64,000 nt of DNA from Chimaeribacter arupi (GTDB lineage: Bacteria; Pseudomonadota; Gammaproteobacteria; Enterobacterales; Enterobacteriaceae), in assembly GCF_002858805.1 (NCBI RefSeq), contig NZ_PJZI01000015.1:34883-98882 (forward strand). Direction: 5' to 3'. Position 1 is the first letter of the stretch, and each line of letters opens with the position of its first letter. A model generated the notes under the pieces. The model had not been told where the DNA came from, made no database searches, and was given only the letters and a program-made list of their open reading frames with translations. Position numbers and translations under genes: made by a program. Below, in pieces: positions 19,498 through 34,032 of the stretch.

Positions 19498-19524
19498 CGT
19501 CACGGCGGCGCGGTCGCCGTGACG
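19498..19524 (+). terminator. Strong stem-loop after fadJ without U-tract
   Basis: CGTCACGGCG (19498-19507) and CGCCGTGACG (19515-19524) form a perfect 10-bp stem with a 7-nt loop, 14 nt after the fadJ stop. There is no T-run, so it may protect the 3' end or support Rho-dependent ending rather than act as an intrinsic terminator. Confidence 0.55.
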
Positions 19525-19559
19525 GAAATTCAGCGTTTTACCGGGTATTTCACCGCATT

Positions 19560-19577
19560 CCGTGATGCAGATCACTG
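19560..19577. promoter_or_regulatory. CRP-like site between fadJ and sixA
   Basis: GTGA (19562-19565), six bases, and TCAC (19572-19575) form a perfect CRP-core dyad within CGTGATGCAGATCACTG. A TTATGA at 19612 could be a -10, but the spacing does not fit a standard CRP class cleanly. Confidence 0.5.
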
Positions 19578-19645
19578 ACTGGGTGCGACGGCTGGCCTCA
19601 GGCTGTACACGTTATGAGCAGCCGACTACCGTAAAAAGAGGCGCG

Positions 19646-19813
19646 ATGAAAAACAGCGCGGAATTTTACAAAACTTTTCGAGAGGTTACGGCATTCAATA
19701 AGATATTGAATTGCTGGTTAAGTAACCAGTATTGCGGGGCGCTGGCCCGGTTTGCTCTAAAAAACAGCATTTTCTTTGTGAGAACTTTCAGGCAAAATGC
19801 CCGGCCGCCATAA
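19646..19813 (+). CDS. Possible small protein of 55 aa, unrecognised
   Basis: An ATG at 19646 with AGAGG about 6 nt upstream opens a 55-aa reading that starts MKNSAEFYKTFREVTAF and ends in a basic FRQNARPP. I know no homologue. The codons are AT-rich and two perfect palindromes lie inside the reading, so the DNA may be regulatory or an RNA gene instead. Support is the start context and the upstream CRP-like site only. Confidence 0.25.
   Translation: MKNSAEFYKTFREVTAFNKILNCWLSNQYCGALARFALKNSIFFVRTFRQNARPP
19693..19729. repeat. Two adjacent perfect palindromes upstream of sixA
   Basis: ATTCAATA/TATTGAAT (19693-19700 and 19704-19711, 3-bp centre) is followed after two bases by CTGGTTA/TAACCAG (19714-19720 and 19723-19729, 2-bp centre). 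Both are perfect. As RNA the first could form a hairpin; the second has too short a loop and looks more like a dimeric-protein operator. Confidence 0.55.
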
Positions 19814-19929
19814 GAGAGAGACGGCGCGTTATCGTTATCAGGTTGCCCCAGGGAGGCTGGGGGAAGTCAGCGATACAGCACGCGACGCGTTTCTGTATGG
19901 CGTTATTTTGTCAACAAAAACGGTGCAAT

Positions 19930-20412
19930 ATGCAAGTTTTGATTATGCGTCACGGTGAGGCCGCCCTTGAGGCCGCCAGCGATTCGGTAAGGCCGCTTAC
20001 CCAGTGTGGCCGTGATGAGTCCCATCAGATGGCGGTGTGGCTCAATGCCAAACCACTGGACATTGACCGGGTGCTGGTCAGCCCCTATCTGCGTGCTGAG
20101 CAGACGCTGGCGACGTTGCGCAGCGCACTGCGGCTGCCGGACGGGGAAGAAGTGCTGCCCGAACTGACGCCGGGCGGTGATGCGGCGCTGGTGGCCTGCT
20201 ATTTACAGGCGCTGGCGAAAGAGGGCGTCTCTGCGGTGCTGGTGGTCTCCCACCTGCCGCTGGTCGGCTATCTGGTGGCAGAGCTTTGCCCCGGCGAATG
20301 CCCGCCGATGTTTGCCACCTCGGCCATTGCAGGCATCACGCTGGACGCCGCCAGCGGCAAAGGCACCTTTGACTGGCAGCTCAGCCCCGCGCAGGTGCTG
20401 GCCAAAGCCTGA
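19930..20412 (+). CDS. sixA: Phosphohistidine phosphatase SixA
   Basis: A 160-aa histidine phosphatase that dephosphorylates phosphohistidine on signalling proteins, in E. coli the ArcB HPt domain and the nitrogen PTS. The RHG motif in MQVLIMRHGEAALEAASDS gives catalytic His8, and the second His is in VVSHLPLVGYL. The ATG at 19930 gives the E. coli length (161 aa) and start; a longer in-frame reading upstream is not supported. It is convergent with smrB. Confidence 0.95.
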   Translation: MQVLIMRHGEAALEAASDSVRPLTQCGRDESHQMAVWLNAKPLDIDRVLVSPYLRAEQTLATLRSALRLPDGEEVLPELTPGGDAALVACYLQALAKEGVSAVLVVSHLPLVGYLVAELCPGECPPMFATSAIAGITLDAASGKGTFDWQLSPAQVLAKA

Positions 20413-20439
20413 TTTCCCGGCCGGTTCGCCCGGCCGCGG

Positions 20440-20970
20440 TTACTCCGCCAGCTCTACCAACACCAGCAACGCCGCATCGCCGCCGAACGCTTTCGGTGCC
20501 TGATGGAAGGCCAGCACATCCGGGTGCTGTGCCAGCCACAGCGGCGTCTGCTGTTTCAGGATATGTTTGCCGTGCCCATGCATCACGCAGGCGCAGTGCA
20601 CATGCTCCCGCCGGCAGGCGGCAATCAATGCCCCCAGCTCCTGCTTCGCCTCATGCTGCGTCAACCCGTGCAGGTCAAGGAACAGCTCCGGGGAATAGTC
20701 GCCGCGCCGCAATTTCTTCGCCTCAAAATGATCAACCCCCGGCCGCACATAACGCATCGGGCCGTCACTCTCCAGCAATGGCTGGAACTCATCTGAGAAA
20801 TAGTAGGTCGCGTCGATTTGCTCCTGCATCAGCCGCTTCGGGGCGATGGCCTTCACTTTCGGGCGGGGTTTCGGGTGCACTTTGGTGTCATGGTGCAGCC
20901 GTTTGGTGCCCGCCAGGGACTCACGGAACAGCTGCTGCTCCTCACTGCTGAGCGGATATCGTTTTTTCAT
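20440..20970 (-). CDS. smrB: Ribosome rescue endonuclease SmrB (YfcN)
   Basis: A 176-aa Smr-domain protein. E. coli SmrB cuts mRNA between collided ribosomes to start rescue. The N-terminal half holds the collision-binding helix region (basic [18 protein letters not shown]). The C-terminal Smr domain has [14 protein letters not shown] and [10 protein letters not shown], the nuclease signature. It is divergent from prmB with about 194 bp between the starts. Confidence 0.94.
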   Translation of the reverse strand: MKKRYPLSSEEQQLFRESLAGTKRLHHDTKVHPKPRPKVKAIAPKRLMQEQIDATYYFSDEFQPLLESDGPMRYVRPGVDHFEAKKLRRGDYSPELFLDLHGLTQHEAKQELGALIAACRREHVHCACVMHGHGKHILKQQTPLWLAQHPDVLAFHQAPKAFGGDAALLVLVELAE

Positions 20971-21164
20971 GCGGGTGGTCGTCGCGAAAGAGTGTGATAA
21001 AAAAGTTAACCCTAGTTTACCTATTCCGGCATAAAAAGTCCGGCCTGCCGCTTCGCTCTCCCGCCACTGTGACTATAGCTGCTGATTTGTCGCCGGCTTC
21101 ATGGCACACTAGACGGCATTTTGTAAGGCGGCGGCACACGCCCGCCGCAGCGTGGGAGAACACC

Positions 21165-22097
21165 TTGGACAAGATTTTCGTCGACGAAGCCGTCAGTGAG
21201 CTGCATACCATTCAGGATATGCTGCGCTGGGCCGTCAGCCGCTTCAACGCGGCTAACATTTACTACGGCCACGGCACCGATAACGCCTGGGATGAAGCAG
21301 TGCAGCTGGTGCTGCCGAGCCTCTACCTGCCGATGGACATCCCGGCGGACATGCACACCGCGCGCCTGACTTCCAGCGAGCGCCAGCGCATTGTTGAGCG
21401 GGTGATCCGCCGCGTGAATGAGCGCGTGCCGGTGGCTTACCTCACCAACAAAGCCTGGTTCTGCGGCCTGGAATTCTATGTGGATGAGCGGGTACTGGTG
21501 CCGCGTTCGCCGATTGGCGAGCTTATCGACAACCGTTTCAGTGGCCTGATTACCGACTCCCCGCGCCATATCCTCGACATGTGCACCGGCAGCGGCTGCA
21601 TCGCCATCGCCTGCGGCTACGCCTTCCCGGAGGCGGAAGTGGACGCGGTGGACATCTCCGAAGACGTGCTGGCAGTGACGGAGCGCAACATCCAGGAGCA
21701 CGGCGTGGAGAACCAGGTGACGCCGATCCGCTCTGACCTGTTCCGCGCCCTGCCGGCGCTGCAGTATGACCTGATCGTCACCAACCCGCCGTATGTGGAT
21801 GAAGAGGACATGGCCGACCTGCCGGACGAATTCCGCTTTGAGCCGGAGCTTGGCCTGGCCGCGGGCAGTGACGGCCTGAAGCTGGTGCGCCGCATCCTGG
21901 CCTGCGCGCCGGACTACCTGAGCGAGCAGGGCGTGCTGATTTGCGAAGTCGGCAACAGCATGGTGCACCTGATGGATCAGTACCCGGATATCCCGTTCAC
22001 CTGGCTGGAGTTTGACAACGGCGGCGACGGCGTCTTTATGCTGACCCGCCAGCAACTGCTGGATTGCCACGCGCACTTCGCCATGTACCGCTCGTAA
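21165..22097 (+). CDS. prmB: 50S ribosomal protein uL3 glutamine methyltransferase PrmB
   Basis: Methylates the GGQ-like glutamine of ribosomal protein uL3. The 310-aa class I SAM methyltransferase has the SAM motif [19 protein letters not shown] and the catalytic NPPY at 207-210 ([15 protein letters not shown]). The start is a TTG at 21165 with GGGAG 6 nt upstream; this gives exactly the E. coli N-terminus (DKIFVDEAV) and length, while the upstream in-frame 57 codons do not look coding. Confidence 0.94.
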   Translation: MDKIFVDEAVSELHTIQDMLRWAVSRFNAANIYYGHGTDNAWDEAVQLVLPSLYLPMDIPADMHTARLTSSERQRIVERVIRRVNERVPVAYLTNKAWFCGLEFYVDERVLVPRSPIGELIDNRFSGLITDSPRHILDMCTGSGCIAIACGYAFPEAEVDAVDISEDVLAVTERNIQEHGVENQVTPIRSDLFRALPALQYDLIVTNPPYVDEEDMADLPDEFRFEPELGLAAGSDGLKLVRRILACAPDYLSEQGVLICEVGNSMVHLMDQYPDIPFTWLEFDNGGDGVFMLTRQQLLDCHAHFAMYRS

Positions 22098-22182
22098 CCA
22101 CGGGCCTGCCGCGCCGGGCACCTTTACCCGGCGCGGCCACTTTCAAGCATTCAGATAACCAAGACAACGGTAAGGAGCCGTG

Positions 22183-23268
22183 ATGGCAGGGAACAGTATT
22201 GGGCAATTTTTCCGCGTCACCACCTTTGGTGAATCCCACGGCCTCGCGCTGGGCTGCATTATCGACGGGGTGCCGCCCGGCATTCCTCTCACCGAGGCTG
22301 ACCTCCAGCACGATCTGGACCGCCGCCGCCCCGGCACCTCCCGCTACACCACCCAGCGCCGCGAGCCGGATCAGGTCAAAATCCTCTCCGGCGTGTTCGA
22401 GGGCGTGACCACCGGCACCAGCATCGGCCTGCTGATCGAAAATACCGACCAGCGCTCGCAGGACTACAGCGCGATCAAAGACGTGTTCCGTCCCGGCCAT
22501 GCTGATTACACCTACGAACAGAAATATGGCCAGCGCGACTACCGCGGCGGCGGCCGCTCTTCGGCGCGGGAAACCGCCATGCGCGTGGCGGCCGGGGCGA
22601 TCGCCAAAAAATACCTGCAGATGAAGCACGGCGTGCAGGTGCGCGGCTATCTGGCGCAGATGGGCGACATCTGCTGTGAGCTGAAGGAATGGGATCAGGT
22701 AGAGCAGAACCCGTTCTTCTGCCCCGACCCGTCTAAGCTGGAGGCGCTGGATGAACTGATGCGCGCGCTGAAAAAAGAGGGCGACTCCATCGGGGCCAAA
22801 GTCACGGTGGTGGCGGAGAACGTCCCGGCCGGGCTGGGCGAGCCGGTGTTCGACCGGATTGATGCCGACCTGGCGCACGCGCTGATGAGTATCAATGCGG
22901 TCAAAGGCGTGGAGATTGGCGACGGCTTTGAGGTGGTGACCAAACGCGGCAGCGAAAACCGTGACGAGATCACCCCGGACGGCTTCCAGAGCAACCACGC
23001 AGGCGGCGTGCTGGGCGGCATCAGCAGCGGCCAGCCGGTGATTGCGCACCTGGCGCTGAAACCGACCTCCAGCATCATGGTGCCGGGCCGCACCATTAAC
23101 CGGCAGGGCGAGGCGGTGGAGATGGTGACCCGCGGCCGCCACGATCCGTGCGTCGGCATCCGGGCGGTGCCGATCGCCGAGGCGATGATGGCGATTGTGC
23201 TGATGGACCACCTGCTGCGCCAGCGTGCGCAGTGCGCGGATGTCACGACTTCTGTCCCACGTTGGTAA
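22183..23268 (+). CDS. aroC: Chorismate synthase AroC
   Basis: Last step of the shikimate pathway: 5-enolpyruvylshikimate-3-phosphate to chorismate using reduced FMN. The 361-aa protein has [38 protein letters not shown] and GGRSSARET, all family signatures. The ATG at 22183 with AAGGAG at 22172-22177 is preferred over the overlapping GTG at 22180. It starts an apparent operon with mepA and yfcA. Confidence 0.97.
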   Translation: MAGNSIGQFFRVTTFGESHGLALGCIIDGVPPGIPLTEADLQHDLDRRRPGTSRYTTQRREPDQVKILSGVFEGVTTGTSIGLLIENTDQRSQDYSAIKDVFRPGHADYTYEQKYGQRDYRGGGRSSARETAMRVAAGAIAKKYLQMKHGVQVRGYLAQMGDICCELKEWDQVEQNPFFCPDPSKLEALDELMRALKKEGDSIGAKVTVVAENVPAGLGEPVFDRIDADLAHALMSINAVKGVEIGDGFEVVTKRGSENRDEITPDGFQSNHAGGVLGGISSGQPVIAHLALKPTSSIMVPGRTINRQGEAVEMVTRGRHDPCVGIRAVPIAEAMMAIVLMDHLLRQRAQCADVTTSVPRW

Positions 23269-23272
23269 CACG

Positions 23273-24112
23273 ATGAGCAAGCCCCTTCTTGCCGCACTAC
23301 TCGGCGGCCTGGCGCTGGTCACGGCGCTGCCTGCTGCGGCGTTGACGCCGTGGCAGCAACTGACCCACCCGGTGGCCGGATCGCCGCAGTCGATCGGCAG
23401 TTATGCCAACGGCTGTATCGTCGGCGCGCGGCCGCTGCCGTTGCAGTCACCCGATTATCAGGTGATGCGGCCGGACCAGCGCCGCTACTTCGGCCACCCG
23501 CACCTGCTGGACTTCATCGGCCGCCTGAGCAACCAGGCGCACCGGCGCGGGCTGGGCACGGTACTGATTGGCGACATGGGCATGGCGGCCGGTGGCCGGT
23601 TCAGCAGCGGCCATGCCAGCCACCAGTCAGGGCTGGACGTTGATATCTGGCTGCAACTGCCCACCCAACGCTGGACGCCGCAACAGTTGCTGAAACCACA
23701 GCCGATCGATCTGGTCGCTGTGGACGGCAAGCAGGTGGTACGCCGCCACTGGCAGCCGCAGGTTGCGCAGCTGATCAAGATGGCGGCGGAAGATAATCAG
23801 GTGGCGCGCATTTTCGTCAACGCCGCCATCAAAAAACAGTTGTGCGCCGACGCAGGCAGTGACCGCGCCTGGCTGAACAAGGTGCGCCCGTGGTTTGCCC
23901 ACCGCGCCCATATGCACGTGCGGCTTTACTGCCCGCCGGACAGCCTCGAATGCCAGGACCAGGCCCCGCCACCGCCGGGTGACGGCTGCGGCGCCGAGCT
24001 GGAAAGCTGGTTCCTGCCGCCGAAACCGTCCACCGGCAAGCCGGGCAAAGCCGTGCCGCCACCGTTGCCGCCCTCTTGTCAGGCGCTGCTGGATAACCAC
24101 TTCGGAGAGTAA
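23273..24112 (+). CDS. mepA: Penicillin-insensitive murein DD-endopeptidase MepA
   Basis: Periplasmic zinc peptidase (M74) that cuts D-alanyl-meso-DAP crosslinks. The 279-aa protein has a signal peptide ([22 protein letters not shown]), the metal-binding [14 protein letters not shown] near residues 121-134, and the distal [10 protein letters not shown]. The ATG lies 5 nt after the aroC stop and has a weak ribosome site, so translation is probably coupled to aroC. Confidence 0.95.
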   Translation: MSKPLLAALLGGLALVTALPAAALTPWQQLTHPVAGSPQSIGSYANGCIVGARPLPLQSPDYQVMRPDQRRYFGHPHLLDFIGRLSNQAHRRGLGTVLIGDMGMAAGGRFSSGHASHQSGLDVDIWLQLPTQRWTPQQLLKPQPIDLVAVDGKQVVRRHWQPQVAQLIKMAAEDNQVARIFVNAAIKKQLCADAGSDRAWLNKVRPWFAHRAHMHVRLYCPPDSLECQDQAPPPPGDGCGAELESWFLPPKPSTGKPGKAVPPPLPPSCQALLDNHFGE

Positions 24113-24114
24113 TC

Positions 24115-24918
24115 ATGGAAGGCATTCTTCTCGGGCCGGAGATGCTCGGCATCCTGTTTGCCGTGGCGCTGCTGGCAGGGTTTATTGATTCGATCGCCGG
24201 CGGCGGCGGGTTGCTGACCGTCCCGGCGTTGCTGGCAGTGGGCGTGCCGCCCGCGCAGGCACTGGCCACCAATAAGTTGCAGTCGGTGGGCGGGTCGTTC
24301 TCCGCCAGCCTCTACTTTGTGCGCCGCGGGGCGGTGAACCTGGGCGAGCAGAAGCTCACCATCCTGCTGACCTTTATCGGCGCGATGACCGGGGCGATCA
24401 TGGTGCAGCATATGCGTGCCGACGTGCTGCGGCAGATTTTGCCGCTGCTGGTGGTGGGCATCGGCCTCTACTTCCTGCTGACGCCGCGCCTCGGCGAGGA
24501 GGAGCGGGCGCAGCGCCTGACCGGGCTGGCGTTCGGGCTGGTGGCCGGGGGCTGCGTCGGCTTTTATGACGGCTTCTTCGGGCCGGGGGCCGGGTCATTT
24601 TATGCGCTGGCCTACGTGACGCTCTCCGGCTTTACGCTGGCGAAAGCCACCGCCCACGCCAAAGTGCTGAACTTCACCTCCAACGCCGGTGGCCTGCTGC
24701 TGTTTATCCTCGGCGGCAAAGTCATCTGGGGCATCGGGCTGGTGATGCTGGTGGGGCAGGTGCTCGGCGCACGGCTCGGCGCGCACATGGTGCTGACCCG
24801 CGGTCAGAAGCTGATCCGCCCGATGATTGTGCTGGTGTCGCTGGTGATGAGCGGCAAATTGCTGTATGACAATCACGGCCCGGAAATCCAGCACTGGCTG
24901 GCGCTGCACCTGGCATAA
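24115..24918 (+). CDS. yfcA: TSUP/TauE family membrane transporter YfcA
   Basis: A 267-aa probable sulfite/organic anion-type exporter of the TSUP (DUF81) family; its substrate is unknown. It has about eight hydrophobic segments and the family motif FIDSIAGGGGLLTVPALL with NKLQSVGGSFSASLYF, plus the internal repeat YDGFFGPGAGSFYALAYV. GGAG lies 6-7 nt before the ATG. It is the last gene of the aroC-mepA-yfcA set. Confidence 0.92.
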   Translation: MEGILLGPEMLGILFAVALLAGFIDSIAGGGGLLTVPALLAVGVPPAQALATNKLQSVGGSFSASLYFVRRGAVNLGEQKLTILLTFIGAMTGAIMVQHMRADVLRQILPLLVVGIGLYFLLTPRLGEEERAQRLTGLAFGLVAGGCVGFYDGFFGPGAGSFYALAYVTLSGFTLAKATAHAKVLNFTSNAGGLLLFILGGKVIWGIGLVMLVGQVLGARLGAHMVLTRGQKLIRPMIVLVSLVMSGKLLYDNHGPEIQHWLALHLA

Positions 24919-25031
24919 TGCCCCGGCGCCCGAGGGATTCAGGCGTTGATAGATTCAGAAAAAGTGCGGCTTGCCTTTTTCCACCCGGCCGGTAGGGTTA
25001 GCGCCTTTTCCGGCCCCTTACTTTTTACGAC

Positions 25032-25601
25032 ATGACCATGATGAAAACCACCCAGGCAGAAATCACCCACCACTACCCGCAGCTGATCGAGATCTTTAAC
25101 CACTGCTTCAGCGACGAGTTCAACACCCGGCTGGTGCGCGGCGAGGGCGAGCCGATTTACCTGCCCGCCGACGATCAGATCCCTTACCACCGCATTGAGT
25201 TTGCCCACGGCTACTATGCCAGCGCGCTGCATGAGATCTCCCACTGGTGTATCGCCGGGGAGGCGCGCCGCCAGCAGGTCGATTTCGGTTACTGGTACTG
25301 CCCGGACGGCCGCGATGCCCAGACCCAGTCTGAATTTGAGCAGGTCGAGATCAAGCCGCAGGCGCTGGAGTGGATGTTCTGCGTGGCGGCAGGCTTCCCG
25401 TTTAACGTCAGTTGTGACAATCTGAGCGGCGATGTGGAGCCGGATCGCATCGCGTTCCAGCGCAAAGTGCGTGAGCGGGTGCTGCATCTGCTGGCGGAAG
25501 GCATCCCGGCGCGACCGGCACGCTTTATTAACGCGTTACATTCGTTTTACAATACGCCAACGCTGACCGCCGACGATTTCCCCTACCCGGAAGATCTCTG
25601 A
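25032..25601 (+). CDS. epmC: Elongation factor P hydroxylase EpmC (YfcM)
   Basis: Hydroxylates the modified lysine of EF-P, the last step of the EpmA/B/C pathway. The 189-aa protein has ALHEISHWCIAG (a metal-binding HExxH-like site), VDFGYWYCPDGRDAQTQSEF and FPFNVSCDNLSGD, all matching E. coli YfcM. The start is uncertain: ATGs at 25032, 25038 and 25041 are close together and none has a strong Shine-Dalgarno. It is about 110 bp from yfcA. Confidence 0.94.
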   Translation: MTMMKTTQAEITHHYPQLIEIFNHCFSDEFNTRLVRGEGEPIYLPADDQIPYHRIEFAHGYYASALHEISHWCIAGEARRQQVDFGYWYCPDGRDAQTQSEFEQVEIKPQALEWMFCVAAGFPFNVSCDNLSGDVEPDRIAFQRKVRERVLHLLAEGIPARPARFINALHSFYNTPTLTADDFPYPEDL

Positions 25602-25639
25602 GCGCAGCATTCGCCCCGATTGATGAATGAGGAAGAGTG

Positions 25640-25921
25640 ATGATCGCTGAATTTGAAGCGCGTATTCTGGCGCTGATTGATGACATGGTGGACCGCGCCA
25701 GTGACGATGAACTGTTTGCGGGCGGTTACCTGCGCGGTCATCTGACCCTGGCGGTGGCGGAAGCCGAAGAGAACGGCGAACATACGCCGCAGGCGCTGAA
25801 GCAGCGCGTTGAAATCAGTCTGAACAAGGCGATCCACGCCGGGGAACTCGCCCCGCGCGATCAGGTGCTGGTGCAGGCGATGTGGGACAACCTTTACCAG
25901 CAGGCAAAGATCGAATCCTGA
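25640..25921 (+). CDS. yfcL: Small conserved protein YfcL
   Basis: A 93-aa cytosolic protein of unknown function. Its start, [18 protein letters not shown], and [16 protein letters not shown] closely match E. coli YfcL (92 aa). The ATG at 25640 follows GAGGAAGAG and is preferred over the GTG one codon earlier. It is followed by a strong terminator shared with mnmC. Confidence 0.93.
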   Translation: MIAEFEARILALIDDMVDRASDDELFAGGYLRGHLTLAVAEAEENGEHTPQALKQRVEISLNKAIHAGELAPRDQVLVQAMWDNLYQQAKIES

Positions 25922-25944
25922 CAGGGTGAACCGTGTCCGCAACG

Positions 25945-25973
25945 GAAAAGGGCCTCATGATGAGGCCCTTTTT
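25945..25973. terminator. Bidirectional terminator between yfcL and mnmC
   Basis: A-tract, stem GGGCCTCA (25950-25957) with TGAGGCCC (25961-25968), then T-tract. It ends yfcL on the plus strand and mnmC on the minus strand. Confidence 0.92.
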
Positions 25974-25998
25974 CATGGCGCAAAGGCCCGGTGCCGGA

Positions 25999-28017
25999 TC
26001 AGCCCGCTTCCGTCACCGGGCGGCCCTTCAGCAGCTTCCTGACCCAGAACCGGTTTGGGTTGAGCGCCGCCAGAATCTCCGCCGGACAGGGCAGTGGCTC
26101 GCCGTGGATCTGCGCTGCCAGGATTTCGGCGGCCAGCGGGGCGGTGCTCAGGCCGCGCGCGCCCAGTGCACCGAGCAGGTAAAGGTTGGCGTAACCCGGC
26201 GCGTCCGCCACCGGCGCACCGGCGGCCAGCTGGCGCGGTAAACCGGCATAGGCGGCCAGCGTCGCCTCAAAATCGGGTGCCTGCCCGATAACCGGCAGAT
26301 GGTCGCGGGTGGCGCAGCGCACGCCGCTGCGCGCGTCACCGGCAGAGACATCTACCTCGCGCGGCCAGTCGCTCTCCGGCAGGCAATCGATCAGCCGCTG
26401 GCGGTTCTGCTGCTGCTCCTCACTGCGGTAGCCGGTGTCGGTGTCGCCGCGCTGATAGCTCGCGCCGATACAGTGCCGGCCTTCGGCGTCAGCCGGGGTC
26501 AGGTAGCCGTTATAGCAGAGCACCTGCTGCAATTGGCTGAGCGCCGGGGTGGTCGGGATATGTGACACCTGGCCGCGCACCGGGTAGGCGGGCAGCGGCA
26601 CAAAGTCGGTCAGCTGGTGGCCGTTGGCCAGCACCAGCGTGGCGTGCTGCGCCGTGTGGCCGTTGGCGAACTGCACCTGCCAGCCACTGCCCTGTGGCGT
26701 CAGGCTTTGCAAGCGGTGGCTGAACGCCAGCGTCACGCCGCGCTCACCCAGCCAGCGCAGCAGCGAGCGGGTCAGCTGTGCCGGGCAGAGCCAGCCGCCG
26801 AGCGGGTAGCGCACGCCGCCGCAGCCGGTCTCCACACCGCTGTGGCGCGCCATCTCTTCCACATCCTGCGGCTGCGCCAGCTCTTCCGGCCAGCCGCCTG
26901 CCAGCAGCGCGGCGATTTTGCGGGTGCTTTTGTCGTCATAGGCCAGCTGGCCGACGCCGCTCCACCCGGCGTCAAATACCACGCCCTGCGCCGCCAGTTG
27001 CTGATAGTGGCGGCGGGCGAAGGTGAAGGCTGCCGCGAAAAACTGCTCGAAGGCATCCTGGCAGCCGTTCAGCGCCGGGTAAACCGCGCCCTGGCGGTTG
27101 CCGGATGCCCCGTGCGCCGCCTCGCTTTCGGCGCAATAGAGCGTGACGCGGCTGCCGCGCTGCCACAGCGCCAACGCCAGCATGGCGCTCGCCACACCGC
27201 CGCCGATGATCGCCACGTCGGCCGGGTTATCTGCCGCCCGGCGGGCATACCAGGGCGCGGCTGCCGGGGCGGCAGGCTGCTCACCCATGACCCCCGCGAG
27301 CATTTCGCGCTTCTGGCCGAACCCTTTGATTTTCTGCACCGCAAACCCGGCCTGTTGCAGGCCGCGCCGCACAAAGCCTGCCGCCGTAAAGGTGGCAAAG
27401 GTGCCGCCGGGGCGCGCCAGCCGTGCCATTGCGCCAAACAGTGTCTCTGACCACATATCCGGGTTTTTGGCGGGCGCGAACCCATCGAGGAACCAGGCAT
27501 CCACCTGATTTTCCAGGCTCGGGTCTGCCTGCGCAAACCACTGGTTGGCATCCCCGAACCAGAGATCCAGCGTCACCGCGCCGTCGGCCAGCAGCAGCCG
27601 GTGGCAACCGGCGAACGGCAGCGGCCACTGCGCACGCAGCGCCTGCGCGTACTCAGCCAGCTCCGGCCAGCGGGCGTGGGCAGCCGCCAGATCCTCTGCC
27701 GACAACGGGAACTTCTCCACGCTGATGAAATGCAGCTGTTGCAGCGCGGCGTCCGGCTTCTCCCGGCGGAACTGGTCAAAGGCCTGCCACAGCGTCAGGA
27801 AGTTCAGGCCGGTGCCGAAACCGGTCTCCGCCACAATGCAGCGGCGGCGCGGGTGGTCAGCAAAGCGGGCCGGAAAACCGTTGCTGTGCAGAAAAACATG
27901 GCGTGTTTCCGCCAGCCCGTCCTGGTTGGAAAAGTAGACGTCATCGAACTGTTGCGAAACAGGTGTACCCTGTTCATTCCAGCTCAGGCTGGCCGGTTGG
28001 ATTGGGGGATGATTCAC
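25999..28017 (-). CDS. mnmC: Bifunctional tRNA U34 modification enzyme MnmC
   Basis: Converts cmnm5U to nm5U and then methylates it to mnm5(s2)U at the tRNA wobble position. The 672-aa protein has an N-terminal SAM methyltransferase domain ([19 protein letters not shown] and [17 protein letters not shown]) and a C-terminal FAD oxidase domain ([32 protein letters not shown]). The start is GTG at 28017 (MNHPPIQPA) preceded by GAG; the E. coli protein is 668 aa. It is divergent from fabB. Confidence 0.96.
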   Translation of the reverse strand: MNHPPIQPASLSWNEQGTPVSQQFDDVYFSNQDGLAETRHVFLHSNGFPARFADHPRRRCIVAETGFGTGLNFLTLWQAFDQFRREKPDAALQQLHFISVEKFPLSAEDLAAAHARWPELAEYAQALRAQWPLPFAGCHRLLLADGAVTLDLWFGDANQWFAQADPSLENQVDAWFLDGFAPAKNPDMWSETLFGAMARLARPGGTFATFTAAGFVRRGLQQAGFAVQKIKGFGQKREMLAGVMGEQPAAPAAAPWYARRAADNPADVAIIGGGVASAMLALALWQRGSRVTLYCAESEAAHGASGNRQGAVYPALNGCQDAFEQFFAAAFTFARRHYQQLAAQGVVFDAGWSGVGQLAYDDKSTRKIAALLAGGWPEELAQPQDVEEMARHSGVETGCGGVRYPLGGWLCPAQLTRSLLRWLGERGVTLAFSHRLQSLTPQGSGWQVQFANGHTAQHATLVLANGHQLTDFVPLPAYPVRGQVSHIPTTPALSQLQQVLCYNGYLTPADAEGRHCIGASYQRGDTDTGYRSEEQQQNRQRLIDCLPESDWPREVDVSAGDARSGVRCATRDHLPVIGQAPDFEATLAAYAGLPRQLAAGAPVADAPGYANLYLLGALGARGLSTAPLAAEILAAQIHGEPLPCPAEILAALNPNRFWVRKLLKGRPVTEAG

Positions 28018-28103
28018 GCGCGATACTCATGGCTCAAGGGTTGCGGGGGAGTTTAACGGTGCGATCACGCCGGTGCAAATTTGCATATAATAAGCAGACT
28101 GTT

Positions 28104-28143
28104 GCTGATCGGACTTGTTCGGCGTACAACTGTACGCTAGAGT
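28104..28143 (+). promoter_or_regulatory. fabB promoter with FadR and FabR sites
   Basis: A -35-like TTGTTC (28115-28120), 17-bp spacer and -10 TAGAGT (28138-28143) lie 40 bp before the fabB ATG. GCTGATCGGACTTGTTC (28104-28120) fits the FadR activator site that covers the -35. In the spacer GCGTACA (28122-28128) and TGTACGC (28131-28137) form the FabR palindrome. The arrangement is the same as I know from E. coli fabB: FadR activation, FabR repression. Confidence 0.8.
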
Positions 28144-28183
28144 GCGTGGCAAAATCCCGACTTAAAAGTGGAAGAGGTATTAC

Positions 28184-29398
28184 ATGAAACGTGCAGTGAT
28201 TACTGGCCTGGGGATTGTCTCAAGTATTGGTAATAACAAACAGGAAGTTCTGGCCTCCCTGCAGGAAGGGCGTTCAGGAATCACTTTCTCACAGGAACTG
28301 AAAGATTCCGGTATGCGCAGCCACGTATGGGGCGATGTGAAACTGGATACCACCGGCCTGATTGACCGCAAGATCATGCGTTTTATGAGTGATGCCTCTG
28401 TCTACGCCTACCTGTCCATGCAGGAGGCTATCAAGGATTCCGGCCTGACGGATGAAATGGTTTCCAACGAACGTACCGGCCTGATTGCCGGTTCCGGCGG
28501 CGGCTCCCCGCGTAACCAGGTGGCCGGTTCTGACGGTATGCGCGCCAAAGGGCTGCGCGGCGTTGGCCCGTACATGGTGACCAAAGCGATGGCATCCGGC
28601 GTCTCTGCCTGCCTCGCCACCCCGTTCAAAATCCGCGGCGTGAACTACTCCATCAGCTCTGCCTGTGCCACCTCCGCACACTGCATCGGCAACGCGGTAG
28701 AGATGATCCAGCTCGGCAAACAGGACGTGGTGTTTGCCGGCGGCGGCGAAGAGCTGTGCTGGGAAATGGCCTGTGAGTTCGACGCCATGGGCGCACTCTC
28801 CACCAGCTACAACGACTGCCCGGAAAAAGCCTCCCGTACCTATGACCAGGCGCGTGACGGCTTCGTTATCGCCGGCGGCGGCGGCATGGTGGTGGTTGAG
28901 GAGCTGGAACACGCTCTGGCACGCGGCGCGCACATCTACGCAGAGATCGTTGGCTACGGCGCAACCTCTGACGGCGCAGACATGGTCGCCCCGTCCGGTG
29001 AAGGCGCGGTGCGCTGCATGAAGATGGCGATGCAGGGCCTGGATACCCCGGTTGACTACATCAACGTCCACGGCACGTCCACCCCGGTGGGTGACGTGAA
29101 AGAGCTGGGTGCGATCCGTGAAGTGTTCGGTGATACCACCCCGGCCCTTTCTGCCACCAAAGCGATGACCGGCCACTCGCTGGGCGCCGCAGGCGTGCAG
29201 GAAGCGATCTACAGCCTGCTGATGCTGGAGCACGGCTTCATCGCCCCAAGCATCAACATTGAGCAGCTGGACGAGAAAGCGGCAGGCATGGACATCATCA
29301 CCCAGCCGACCCAGCGCGCGCTGAACACCGTCATGTCCAACAGCTTCGGCTTCGGCGGCACCAACGCCACACTGGTGATGCGCAAGTTCGCCCAGTAA
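28184..29398 (+). CDS. fabB: 3-oxoacyl-ACP synthase I FabB
   Basis: Condensing enzyme needed for elongation of unsaturated fatty acids. The 404-aa protein has the catalytic triad of this family: Cys in SSACATSAH, His in [11 protein letters not shown] and His in [12 protein letters not shown]. The start [16 protein letters not shown] matches E. coli. GAAGAGG precedes the ATG. Its promoter carries FadR and FabR sites, and a terminator follows. Confidence 0.98.
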   Translation: MKRAVITGLGIVSSIGNNKQEVLASLQEGRSGITFSQELKDSGMRSHVWGDVKLDTTGLIDRKIMRFMSDASVYAYLSMQEAIKDSGLTDEMVSNERTGLIAGSGGGSPRNQVAGSDGMRAKGLRGVGPYMVTKAMASGVSACLATPFKIRGVNYSISSACATSAHCIGNAVEMIQLGKQDVVFAGGGEELCWEMACEFDAMGALSTSYNDCPEKASRTYDQARDGFVIAGGGGMVVVEELEHALARGAHIYAEIVGYGATSDGADMVAPSGEGAVRCMKMAMQGLDTPVDYINVHGTSTPVGDVKELGAIREVFGDTTPALSATKAMTGHSLGAAGVQEAIYSLLMLEHGFIAPSINIEQLDEKAAGMDIITQPTQRALNTVMSNSFGFGGTNATLVMRKFAQ

Positions 29399-29416
29399 GT
29401 CTCGAAGGCTGCTGAT

Positions 29417-29443
29417 AAAAAACCCGCTCCGGCGGGTTTTTTT
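29417..29443 (+). terminator. fabB terminator
   Basis: Stem AACCCGC/GCGGGTT (29421-29427 with 29432-29438), TCCG loop, then seven T residues. Confidence 0.9.
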
Positions 29444-29524
29444 ATGGCTGCCGGGAGAGATACATCACGTTTTTGTATTCATCATATTGATGCCATTCAT
29501 CAATATGATACGTTGACCGCAGTA

Positions 29525-33902
<4,378 letters not shown>

Positions 33903-33921
33903 TCGCATTTCCCCGCCCGTC

Positions 33922-33955
33922 GCGTCCCGCAACCCGAAGTTTGCGGGACGCTTTC
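33922..33955 (+). terminator. Probable bgl operon terminator
   Basis: GCGTCCCGCAA (33922-33932) and TTGCGGGACGC (33941-33951) form a perfect 11-bp stem with an 8-nt loop, followed by only TTT, so it is a weak intrinsic terminator. Confidence 0.65.
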
Positions 33956-34032
33956 CAGAATCACGCACCGCACTGGCATAATCCCGCACGCCGCGTTACC
34001 TTCTCTCTCCCGTTTCCTGAGAGCTGTTTTGT

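Noticed and set aside
19732..19929. Extended SixA N-terminus
   Set aside because: The family starts at MQVLIMRHG at 19930, and the extension matches nothing.
26617..27450. 277-codon plus-strand reading inside mnmC
   Set aside because: It is a shadow of mnmC; the minus-strand protein matches MnmC throughout.
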